DNA of 5,585 bases from Geodermatophilaceae bacterium (GTDB taxonomy: Bacteria > Actinomycetota > Actinomycetes > Mycobacteriales > Geodermatophilaceae): the NCBI GenBank assembly GCA_013814015.1, contig JACCQS010000179.1:1-5585 (forward strand), written 5' to 3'. Below the pieces are notes generated by a model. That model did no database searches, was not told the origin of the DNA, and saw only the letters and a program-made list of their open reading frames with translations. Position numbers and translations under genes: made by a program. Shown one piece after another: positions 1 through 5,585 of this stretch (positions within the stretch are counted from its first letter, which is position 1; the number at the start of each line of letters is the position of its first letter).

Positions 1-1193
1 GGGTACGCCCGGTGGCCTATCCCGACAAGCCGCTGGCCCGGACCCTGCGCCGGGCCCCACGGACCTTCTCCTTCCCGAGCGGGCACTCCTCGTCGGCTGC
101 CGCATTCGCCACCGGCCTGGCCCTCGAGGCGCCGCTCGTGGGCGCAGCCATCGCACCCGTGGCGCTGGCCGTCGGATACTCCCGGATCCGCGTGGGCGTG
201 CACTATCCAGGCGACGTAGCGGCCGGGTTCGCCATCGGCACCACCGTGGCACTGGCTTCTCAGCACTGGTGGAAGGTCCGGCCCGCTCGCCCGGCGAAGG
301 TACGTACGACGCAAGCGGCGCCCGCGCTTGCGCAAGGCCACGGCATGATCATCGCGATCAATCCGAACTCTGGTAGCGCGACGCCGGCCACGATCGCTCA
401 GATCCGGTCGGCCCTACCAGGGGCCGAGATCGTCGAACTGGCTCCGGACAGCGTGCTTGCCGACCTGCTCGATGAGGTCGCCGGCCGCGCCAAGGCCCTC
501 GGGGTTGCCGGCGGAGACGGGACGGTGGCAGCGGCGGCAGCGGTTGCGATCGAGCACGACCTCCCCTTGGCTGTCTTCCCCGCCGGAACCCTGAACCACT
601 TCGCTGCCGACGTCGGGATCTCCTCGATCGAGGATGTGGTGGCCGGCATTGAAGCCGGCGAGGCGGTACGGGTCGACGTGGCCGAGGTCGGCGGCATCCC
701 GTTCCTCAACACGGCCAGCATCGGCGCCTATCCCGAAATGGTCCGCCGCCGCGACGAGTTGGCACCGCGGCTGGGGAAGTGGCCCTCGCTGGTCCTCGCC
801 GCAGCGCAGGTGCTGCGCAATCAGCAGCCGTTCCGGGTAGAGCTCAACGGTGTGCCGGTCACCGCCTGGATCGTCTTCGTCGGCAACTGCTCGTACACCC
901 CGCGTGGTCTGTCGCCCGCCTGGCGCCCGCGGCTGGAGGACGGCTTGCTCGACGTGCAGTACCTGCGCGCCGACACCAAGTGGAGCCGCAGCCGTACGGT
1001 CCTCACCCAGCTGTTCGGCATCACCGAGCACACCGGGCTCTATCGCGACCACATGGTCAAGGAACTGAAGGTTCGCTCGTTGTCCGGGCCGCAGGAGATC
1101 GCCCGGGACGGCGAGCCCGCGGAGTCGGCCACCGAGTTCCACTTCGTCAAGCGGCCGCGCCAACTCATCGTGTACCGCCCGCACGACCTCTGA
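1..1193 (+). CDS. PAP2 phosphatase / diacylglycerol kinase-like fusion protein (5' end missing)
   Basis: Two-domain lipid enzyme entering from the left edge; the reading frame is open from base 3 (V-R-P-V-A-Y), so the GTG at 12 is probably internal. PAP2 part: the RP at bases 6-11 fits the end of motif C1 (K-x-RP); PSGH lies at 75-86; the third motif SR-x5-H-x3-D lies at 180-215 with His at 201. Hydrophobic stretches at about 100-180 and 215-270 are likely the last two membrane helices; earlier helices are off the window. The kinase part starts near the Met at 345 (INPNSG), has GGDGT at 510-524, then PAGTLNHFA and NTASIGAYPEM, and ends with a DGEP motif near the C-terminus. PAP2 enzymes remove phosphate from phosphatidate or isoprenyl phosphates; DAGK-family domains phosphorylate diacylglycerol or related lipids using ATP in the cytosol. 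Known as a fused family in actinobacteria; the true lipid substrate cannot be told. The family call is secure, the substrate is not. Confidence 0.9.
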   Translation, partial: VRPVAYPDKPLARTLRRAPRTFSFPSGHSSSAAAFATGLALEAPLVGAAIAPVALAVGYSRIRVGVHYPGDVAAGFAIGTTVALASQHWWKVRPARPAKVRTTQAAPALAQGHGMIIAINPNSGSATPATIAQIRSALPGAEIVELAPDSVLADLLDEVAGRAKALGVAGGDGTVAAAAAVAIEHDLPLAVFPAGTLNHFAADVGISSIEDVVAGIEAGEAVRVDVAEVGGIPFLNTASIGAYPEMVRRRDELAPRLGKWPSLVLAAAQVLRNQQPFRVELNGVPVTAWIVFVGNCSYTPRGLSPAWRPRLEDGLLDVQYLRADTKWSRSRTVLTQLFGITEHTGLYRDHMVKELKVRSLSGPQEIARDGEPAESATEFHFVKRPRQLIVYRPHDL

Positions 1194-1254
1194 GCCGCGT
1201 CCCCCGACCGCATGGACACTCCCAGCCCAATCGCGAAGGCATCCGTGGCCGCGC

Positions 1255-1290
1255 CTGGCGGTTTTGACGGAAACCGCCAGATCTGCGGCA
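1255..1290 (+). repeat. Palindromic repeat unit, copy 1
   Basis: Stem CTGGCGGTTT (1255-1264), loop TGACGG (1265-1270), stem AAACCGCCAG (1271-1280): a perfect 10-bp hairpin, followed by the tail ATCTGCGGCA (1281-1290). It matches copy 2 at 34 of 36 positions; the differences are one loop base and one tail base. The similarity extends six bases upstream (CCGCGC at 1249-1254 against CCGCTC at 1294-1299). No T-tract follows, so if it is a terminator it is of the U-less kind often proposed for actinobacteria. It could equally be a dispersed REP-like element or a protein binding site. Confidence 0.85.
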
Positions 1291-1299
1291 CCCCCGCTC

Positions 1300-1335
1300 C
1301 TGGCGGTTTAGACGGAAACCGCCAGATGTGCGGCA
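1300..1335 (+). repeat. Palindromic repeat unit, copy 2
   Basis: Stem CTGGCGGTTT (1300-1309), loop AGACGG (1310-1315), stem AAACCGCCAG (1316-1325), tail ATGTGCGGCA (1326-1335). It lies in the same orientation as copy 1, with a 45-bp period and a nine-base spacer (1291-1299). Both stems are unchanged between copies; the differences fall only in the loop and tail, as expected if the hairpin or a palindromic site is what is kept. The unit ends 28 bases before the malQ start chosen here. Confidence 0.85.
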
Positions 1336-1363
1336 GCCGGATCGTACGAGAGCCCGGTCTGGC

Positions 1364-3286
1364 ATGACGTCGGCGAGCACCGACGCCTGGGGAATCGACC
1401 TGCACTGGATGGATGCCCACGAAGTCGAGCAGTCAGTCGCCGAGCCGACTGTCGAGGCACTGCGCTCAGCCATCGGCCAACCACCGGCTGATCTGGAACA
1501 GACCGCACCGCTGGTCGTGCGGCCCGGTGCTGTCCTGGAAGGACTGCCCGGCATCTCCGGACCGCTGCATGTGATTTGCGAGGACGGCTCGTCTCGACGG
1601 ATCGAGAGGGCCGTGCCTGCGGACTTTCCGCTGGGCTACCACCGAGTACGTGCGTCGGACGACGGCGGCAGCGGCGGCGAACGGATGCTGATCGTGTCCC
1701 CCGGCCGATGCTGGCTACCGGAGGGCTGGCGGGCCTGGGGCTGGACGGTCCAGCTGTACGCCGCCCGTTCGGAATCCAGTTGGGGCATTGGTGATCTCGG
1801 CGATCTGCAGGCGCTCCGGGAGTGGGCACAGGAAGTCGGCGCCGGCTTTCTACTGGTCAATCCGCTGCATGCCGTAGCACCGACGTACCCGCAGGAGCCC
1901 TCGCCGTACCTTCCGGCCAGCCGCCGCTTCCGCAATCCGCTCTATCTTCGGGTGGGGGCCGTTGCGGGGGCCGAGAGAATCGACCTTTCGGCCGCCAAGG
2001 AGGCGGGCCGGGCGTTGTCCGAACTGCCGTTGATCGACCGGGACGCGGTCTGGCGGATCAAACGCGAAGCGCTGCAACAGATCTTTGACGCGGCCGACGA
2101 GGAAGATCAGGGCACGGACGACGGTGACGCGGGCGACCGGGACGCTGCTTTCGCGCAGTGGCGGGCGGCGGCTGGCCAACCGCTCGAGGAGTTCGCCACC
2201 TGGTGCGCACTGGCCGAGGACTTCGGCTTGGACTTTCACGACTGGCCAGCAGATCTGCATCGGCCGGACAGTGCGGCCGTGGCCCGCTTCCGCGCCGATC
2301 ACGAGCCGCGGATCGCGTTTCACGCTTGGCTGCAGTGGGCCTTGGAGCAGCAGCTGATCACGGCCACTGCCGGGATGACCGTGTTGCAGGATCTGCCGAT
2401 CGGGGTGGGCGGCGGCGGTGCGGATGCGTGGGCATGGCAGGACCAACTCGCCGGCGGTGTACGGATCGGGGCGCCACCAGACCTGTTCAATGCTCGGGGG
2501 CAGAACTGGGGCTCACCGCCGCTGATCCCCTGGCGGATGCGAGCAGCGGAGTATGCAGCCTTCATCGCCGCGATCCGGGCCACGATGGCAGCGACCGGTG
2601 GTCTGCGGATCGACCATGTGATGGGGCTCTTCCGGCTGTGGTGGCTTCCGACCGACGGCTCACCGGTCGACGGTGCGTACGTCCGCTATCCCAGCGCCGA
2701 TCTGTTGAACATCGTTGCGCTGGAGAGTCATCGAGCGCAGGCGATCGTCGTGGGCGAGGACCTGGGTACGGTCGAGCCCGGTGTCCGTGAGGCGATGGCC
2801 GAGCACGCGATCCTGTCGTACAAGCTGCTCTTGTTCGAAACCGATGCGCCAGAACGCTGGCCGGCGCAATCGATGGCAGCCGTGACCACTCACGACCTGC
2901 CTACCGTGGCCGGCCTGTGGTCCGGAGCCGACCTGGCCGAACAGTTGAGCTTGGGCAGCGGAACCGAACAGAGCCTGATCGACGGCGCCGACGAACTGCG
3001 CGCCCGAGTTGCTCCGCCGGAACTGGATGCCAATGCGAGTCCGCAAGCCGCGGTCGAGGCCGCCTATCAGCTACTGGCCCGCAGCGACGCCACTCTGCTG
3101 TCGGCCACCCTGGAGGATGCGGTCGCAGACCAGCGGCGCCCCAACATGCCCGGGGTCTCGGCCCGACCCAACTGGGCGCTGCCAATGCCGGTCCGGGTCG
3201 AGGATCTGGCCGCCCATCCCATCGCGACGGCCATCGCCCGAACCCTGAACGCCGCCGTCAACCCACCGCATAGCCCGACTCAGTAA
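1364..3286 (+). CDS. malQ: 4-alpha-glucanotransferase (amylomaltase, GH77)
   Basis: Cytosolic enzyme that moves alpha-1,4-glucan segments between maltodextrins and releases glucose, acting in maltose/glycogen metabolism. It has 640 residues from the ATG at 1364. An N-terminal MalQ-type domain (about 8-130, starting AWGIDLHWMD) precedes the GH77 barrel. Family motifs: SSWGIGDLGD (W140), NPLHAVAP to NPLYL (166-195), GADAWAWQ, and GAPPDLFNARGQNWGSPP. The catalytic residues are visible: nucleophile D417 in RIDHVMG, acid/base E465 in GEDLGT, and D511 in TTHDLPT. The C-terminus carries RPNW (601-604). A GTG at 1328 would give 12 extra residues but lies inside the tail of repeat copy 2, and family similarity begins only after the ATG, so I chose 1364. 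An acidic Asp/Glu/Gly-rich stretch at about 245-261 looks like a lineage-specific surface loop. Likely first gene of a run with the PHP and acyl-CoA dehydrogenase genes. Confidence 0.95.
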   Translation: MTSASTDAWGIDLHWMDAHEVEQSVAEPTVEALRSAIGQPPADLEQTAPLVVRPGAVLEGLPGISGPLHVICEDGSSRRIERAVPADFPLGYHRVRASDDGGSGGERMLIVSPGRCWLPEGWRAWGWTVQLYAARSESSWGIGDLGDLQALREWAQEVGAGFLLVNPLHAVAPTYPQEPSPYLPASRRFRNPLYLRVGAVAGAERIDLSAAKEAGRALSELPLIDRDAVWRIKREALQQIFDAADEEDQGTDDGDAGDRDAAFAQWRAAAGQPLEEFATWCALAEDFGLDFHDWPADLHRPDSAAVARFRADHEPRIAFHAWLQWALEQQLITATAGMTVLQDLPIGVGGGGADAWAWQDQLAGGVRIGAPPDLFNARGQNWGSPPLIPWRMRAAEYAAFIAAIRATMAATGGLRIDHVMGLFRLWWLPTDGSPVDGAYVRYPSADLLNIVALESHRAQAIVVGEDLGTVEPGVREAMAEHAILSYKLLLFETDAPERWPAQSMAAVTTHDLPTVAGLWSGADLAEQLSLGSGTEQSLIDGADELRARVAPPELDANASPQAAVEAAYQLLARSDATLLSATLEDAVADQRRPNMPGVSARPNWALPMPVRVEDLAAHPIATAIARTLNAAVNPPHSPTQ

Positions 3287-3289
3287 GAA

Positions 3290-3327
3290 ATCGGGTCCAT
3301 GAGCGCTGAACTGGCCGAGGACCCGAT
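3290..3327 (+). promoter_or_regulatory. Hairpin around the PHP gene start codon
   Basis: ATCGGGTCC (3290-3298) is the exact reverse complement of GGACCCGAT (3319-3327). The 20-base loop begins with the ATG at 3299. There is no recognisable Shine-Dalgarno sequence in the 12 bases after the malQ stop, and the 5' arm fills most of that gap. A ribosome finishing malQ at 3286 would cover and open the 5' arm, so the structure would suit translational coupling of the PHP gene to malQ. The inverted repeat is seen directly; the role is inferred. Confidence 0.45.
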
Positions 3328-4333
3328 CGCGGCGCTGCAGCGGATCGGGTTCCTGCTCGAGCGCAGCCGGGAACCGACGTACCGGGTCAAAGCCTTCCGG
3401 GGTGCTGCGGCGGCTCTGGCCGCCCTGCCCGACGGTGAGCTGGCAGCCCGGGTGGCCGCCGGCACGCTGCAGGAGCTCAAGGGCATCGGTGACAAGACCG
3501 CGTCGGTCATCATGCAGGCCGCGCGCGGGCAGACGCCGGACTACCTGGTCAAGCTCGAAGCGGGCGCGGATCAGCCGGTGAGCACCGCCGGGGCCGAGCT
3601 CAGGGCTGCGCTACGCGGTGACCTGCACACCCATTCCAACTGGTCCGACGGCGGCAGCCCGATAGACGAGATGGCCCGTACCGCAAGAGATCTCGGGCAT
3701 GAGTACGTCGTCCTGACTGACCACTCGCCGCGGCTGACGGTGGCCAACGGACTTTCCCCGGAACGGCTGATGAAGCAACTCGACATCGTCGCAGCCCTGA
3801 ACGAGGAACTGGCCCCGTTCCGCATTCTCACCGGCATCGAGGTGGACATCCTCGACGACGGGTCCCTCGATCAGACCGACGAACTGCTCTCCCGGCTCGA
3901 CGTCGTGGTGGCCAGCGTGCACTCGAAGCTCAAGATGCCGCACGATGCGATGACCGTCCGGATGTGTACGGCGATCGCCAACCCGCACACAGACGTACTC
4001 GGGCACTGCACCGGGCGCCTGGTCACCGGCGGGCGCGGACAACGCGGCGAGAGCCAGTTCGACCCGGAACTAGTCTTCACCGCCTGCAAGGAGTTCGGGG
4101 TCGCGGTCGAGATCAACAGCCGGCCCGAGCGGCTGGACCCGCCCAAGCGGCTGCTCAGGATGGCGGTGGAGATGGGCTGCCTGTTCAGTATCGACACCGA
4201 CGCGCACGCTCCCGGCCAACTGGACTGGCAACCGTACGGCTGTGAGCGGGCCGAGGAGTGCGGGGTCACGGCCGAGTCCGTCCTCAACACGCGTACGGCC
4301 GAGGGTCTGCTCGCCTGGACGGGCCGCCACTAG
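3299..4333 (+). CDS. PHP domain phosphoesterase with PolX-like helix-hairpin-helix N-terminus
   Basis: 344 residues. The N-terminal 90 or so (DPIAALQRIGFLLE, YRVKAFRGAA, then LKGIGDKTASVI at 60-71) resemble the 8-kDa helix-hairpin-helix domain of family X DNA polymerases. From residue 108 the protein is a PHP domain, with likely metal ligands H110 and H112 (DLHTHS), D117, H142 (TDHS), E181 (GIEVD), H208 (SVHS), H236 (GHCTGR), D301 and H303 (DTDAHA). The polymerase palm and fingers of a full PolX are absent. PHP domains cleave phosphoesters with a trinuclear metal centre; in PolX they serve as 3'-5' exonuclease, elsewhere as histidinol phosphatase. A DNA-repair nuclease or a small-molecule phosphatase are both possible here. 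The start is the only one available: malQ's stop lies in the same frame 15 bases upstream. Probably translated by coupling from malQ. Confidence 0.9.
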   Translation: MSAELAEDPIAALQRIGFLLERSREPTYRVKAFRGAAAALAALPDGELAARVAAGTLQELKGIGDKTASVIMQAARGQTPDYLVKLEAGADQPVSTAGAELRAALRGDLHTHSNWSDGGSPIDEMARTARDLGHEYVVLTDHSPRLTVANGLSPERLMKQLDIVAALNEELAPFRILTGIEVDILDDGSLDQTDELLSRLDVVVASVHSKLKMPHDAMTVRMCTAIANPHTDVLGHCTGRLVTGGRGQRGESQFDPELVFTACKEFGVAVEINSRPERLDPPKRLLRMAVEMGCLFSIDTDAHAPGQLDWQPYGCERAEECGVTAESVLNTRTAEGLLAWTGRH

Positions 4334-4344
4334 ATTCGGTGGCT

Positions 4345-4349
4345 GGAGG
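4345..4349 (+). promoter_or_regulatory. Ribosome binding site of the acyl-CoA dehydrogenase gene
   Basis: GGAGG, six bases before the GTG at 4356: a near-ideal Shine-Dalgarno match with good spacing. It decides the start, because the open frame runs back to an ATG at 4242, well inside the PHP gene. Confidence 0.8.
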
Positions 4350-4355
4350 GAAACC

Positions 4356-5507
4356 GTGGATCTGAGCTTGAGCAAGGAACAGACCGCCGTACGCGAGACC
4401 GTGCGCGCATGGGTGGACAATGTCGTCGCGCCCAAGGCGATCGAGAACGACCGCACCGAGACGTTCCCGACCGAGGCGCTCGAAGGCCTGCGCCGGGACG
4501 GGTGGATCGGCCTCACGATTCCCGAGGAGTACGGCGGCAGCGGGGCCGACCCGATGAGCTACGTGCTGCTGATCGAGGAACTCGCCCGCGGCGACAGCAA
4601 CGTTCGATCGATCGTGTCGGTCCATCTCGGTCTCGTTGCCGGATCGATCGAGCGCTGGGGCACCGAGGAGCAAAAGCAGCGGTGGCTACCGCAGATGGCT
4701 ACCGGTGAGTGCCTGGGCTGCTTCGGCCTCACCGAGCCCGACGCCGGCTCGGATCCGGCAAGCCTGCGCTCGACGGCGGACAAGGTGGACGGCGGGTACA
4801 AGCTCAACGGTTCGAAGATCTTCATCACGAACGGGACCATCGCCGGGGTGACGCTTTTCATGGCGCGCACCGGAGGGCCTGGGGCCAAAGGCGTTTCGGC
4901 CTTCCTCGTACCGAACGACGCGGGCGGGTTCGAGGCCAAGGCGATCCACGGCAAGCTCGGTCTGCGCTCATGCGACACGGCCGAACTCACCCTGACCGAT
5001 GTCGTCGTCGGCGAGGAGGCCCTACTCGGCGGCGAGGGCAACGGGATCAAGGTGGCCCTGTCGGCCCTGGACGACGGGCGGATGTCACTCGGCGCCTCGT
5101 GCACCGGCGTGGGCCAGTCGGCGCTCGAGGTGATGACCGCGTACGCCACCGACCGCCAGCAGTTCGGCCGCCCGATCGCGGGTTTCCAGCTGATCCAGGA
5201 ACTCATCGCCGACACGGCGGTCGAGGTCGAGGCGGCGCGGCTGCTGACCTGGAAGTGCGCGGACACAAAGGCCCGCGGCGAGCGGCACACCCTGGCCGCG
5301 TCGATGGCGAAGTATTACGCGTCGGAGATGTCCGTACGAGCTGCGAACGCGGCAGTGCAGGTGCACGGCGGCTATGGGTACGTCGACGAGTTCATCGTCG
5401 GCAAACTGCTACGCGACGCCCGGGTGACGACGCTTTACGAGGGCACCAGCCAGGTGCAGAAGCTCCTGATCGGCCGCGCGGTCACCGGCATTTCCGCCTT
5501 CACCTGA
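4356..5507 (+). CDS. Acyl-CoA dehydrogenase (short/branched-chain type)
   Basis: FAD enzyme that introduces the alpha-beta double bond into an acyl-CoA and passes electrons to electron-transfer flavoprotein, in fatty-acid or branched-chain amino-acid breakdown. 383 residues, the usual family length. Helical N-terminal domain (about 1-115; EEYGGSG in it), then the middle beta domain with CFGLTEPDAGSD (122-133) and ITNG (157-160) for flavin and substrate binding, then the C-terminal helical domain with RQQFGRPI (267-274) and VHGGYGY (336-342). The catalytic base is E362 in LYEGTSQVQK, the position used by short- and medium-chain enzymes rather than the isovaleryl type. I chose GTG 4356 because of the GGAGG just upstream and because family similarity (LSLSKEQ) begins right there; the ATG at 4242 would add 38 unrelated residues overlapping the PHP gene. 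It follows the PHP gene by 22 bases. Chain-length preference cannot be read from sequence. Confidence 0.95.
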   Translation: MDLSLSKEQTAVRETVRAWVDNVVAPKAIENDRTETFPTEALEGLRRDGWIGLTIPEEYGGSGADPMSYVLLIEELARGDSNVRSIVSVHLGLVAGSIERWGTEEQKQRWLPQMATGECLGCFGLTEPDAGSDPASLRSTADKVDGGYKLNGSKIFITNGTIAGVTLFMARTGGPGAKGVSAFLVPNDAGGFEAKAIHGKLGLRSCDTAELTLTDVVVGEEALLGGEGNGIKVALSALDDGRMSLGASCTGVGQSALEVMTAYATDRQQFGRPIAGFQLIQELIADTAVEVEAARLLTWKCADTKARGERHTLAASMAKYYASEMSVRAANAAVQVHGGYGYVDEFIVGKLLRDARVTTLYEGTSQVQKLLIGRAVTGISAFT

Positions 5508-5525
5508 CCGCACTATGCAGGTCAG
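5504..5525. terminator. Candidate bidirectional terminator hairpin between convergent stops
   Basis: CTGACC (5504-5509) pairs with GGTCAG (5520-5525), and GCA (5510-5512) with TGC (5516-5518) around a CTA loop, giving nine base pairs with one bulged A at 5519. The acyl-CoA dehydrogenase stop TGA (5505-5507) pairs with the complement of the minus-strand stop TGA (5522-5524). No T-tract is present on either side. Position between two convergent gene ends supports a terminator role; strength is uncertain. Confidence 0.4.
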
Positions 5526-5585
5526 TGCTCGGGTTGCAGGGCTGCGCTGTGCGAGCGGGCGGCCGTCACGACGTACGGAGTCAGG
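5522..5585 (-). CDS. C-terminal end of an unidentified convergent gene (partial)
   Basis: On the minus strand, 20 codons are open from the right edge to a TGA at 5524-5522, ending ...SAALQPEH. Seventeen of the 20 third positions are G or C, matching the codon habit of the known genes, while the competing plus-strand frame from the ATG at 5515 has only 14 of 23. A convergent gene ending 14 bases from the acyl-CoA dehydrogenase stop fits the layout and the hairpin between them. The peptide is too short to name a family. Confidence 0.4.
   Translation of the reverse strand, partial: LTPYVVTAARSHSAALQPEH

Larger units (their letters stand above)
1194..1363. other. Intergenic region with two hairpin repeats, upstream of malQ
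   Basis: A 170-base gap between the lipid kinase stop codon and malQ. The first 55-60 bases show nothing I recognise. Bases 1249-1335 hold the tandem palindromic units described separately, and 1336-1363 is the malQ leader with a weak GAGAG (1348-1352) as possible ribosome binding site, 11 bases before the ATG. No convincing -10/-35 pair is visible, although a malQ promoter would be expected here or within the end of the preceding gene. Confidence 0.6.

Noticed and set aside
414..1184. Long minus-strand frame (256 codons) opposite the lipid kinase
   Set aside because: High-GC genes commonly leave long open antisense frames. The plus strand carries clear PAP2 and DAGK motifs, and the antisense product shows no recognisable family.
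1264..1269. TTGACG in repeat copy 1 as a -35 promoter element
   Set aside because: No -10-like sequence follows at 16-19 bases (the region is GC-rich), and copy 2 does not keep the hexamer.
1255..1335. Two 36-bp direct repeats as a short CRISPR array
   Set aside because: The spacer is only nine bases, there are just two units, each unit is a full hairpin with a long perfect stem, and no cas gene is nearby.
1328..1363. GTG at 1328 as the malQ start
   Set aside because: It lies in the tail of repeat copy 2, adds 12 Arg-rich residues without family similarity, and the ATG at 1364 fits the N-terminal domain better.
1165..1554. Minus-strand frame whose translation shows a repeated SGGFR-x-NRQ peptide
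   Set aside because: The peptide repeat is only the translation of the palindromic DNA units; the same repeats give another repeated peptide in a different frame. The rest is antisense to malQ.
4326..4343. Hairpin GCCAC/GTGGC around the PHP stop codon
   Set aside because: Only five base pairs with an eight-base loop, easily found by chance at this GC content, and the downstream gene appears to be on the same transcript.
4242..4355. ATG at 4242 as the acyl-CoA dehydrogenase start
   Set aside because: It would overlap the PHP gene by about 90 bases and add unrelated residues; the GTG at 4356 has a strong ribosome binding site and begins the family homology.
4559..5290. Long minus-strand frame (243 codons) opposite the acyl-CoA dehydrogenase
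   Set aside because: It is the antisense shadow of a gene with complete catalytic motifs; its product is Ser/Arg/Pro-rich and unlike any family I know.

Overview
This window reads as a piece of a high-GC Gram-positive (Actinomycetota) chromosome. Third codon positions are almost all G or C, GTG starts occur, and the protein families (a PAP2/diacylglycerol-kinase fusion, an actinobacterial-type MalQ, a PHP protein with a PolX-like N-terminus, an acyl-CoA dehydrogenase) are typical of that phylum. A member of Propionibacteriales or a relative is a reasonable guess, but the sequence alone does not fix the genus. No tRNA, rRNA, transposase, CRISPR array or phage gene is visible.

Layout. (1) Bases 1-1193, + strand: the 3' part of a membrane lipid enzyme whose C-terminal PAP2 phosphatase half is fused to a diacylglycerol/sphingosine-kinase-like domain. 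Its start lies off the left edge. (2) Bases 1194-1363: a 170-base gap holding two near-identical 36-bp units, 45 bp apart, each with a perfect 10-bp hairpin stem. (3) Bases 1364-3286: malQ, 4-alpha-glucanotransferase. (4) Bases 3299-4333: a PHP metal-dependent phosphoesterase with a helix-hairpin-helix N-terminus, 12 bases after malQ. A 9-bp inverted repeat places its start codon in a hairpin loop. (5) Bases 4356-5507: an acyl-CoA dehydrogenase with a strong ribosome binding site, 22 bases after the PHP gene. (6) Bases 5508-5585: a short convergent junction with a hairpin that contains both stop codons, then what looks like the last 20 codons of a minus-strand gene running off the right edge.

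How the genes relate. The spacing of malQ, the PHP gene and the acyl-CoA dehydrogenase gene (12 and 22 bases) suggests one transcript starting in or just upstream of the 1194-1363 gap. The products do not form an obvious pathway: glycogen/maltodextrin remodelling, a putative DNA-related or phosphoesterase function, and acyl-CoA oxidation. The operon may be one of convenience. The lipid kinase/phosphatase gene is codirectional but separated by the hairpin repeats, which may end its transcript, regulate malQ, or simply be a dispersed repeat family. All four main genes look intact where they can be seen, with catalytic motifs present. I do not see a clearly new biological system. The points most worth a second look are the palindromic repeat pair, the start-codon hairpin of the PHP gene, and the polymerase-less PolX-like architecture of the PHP protein.
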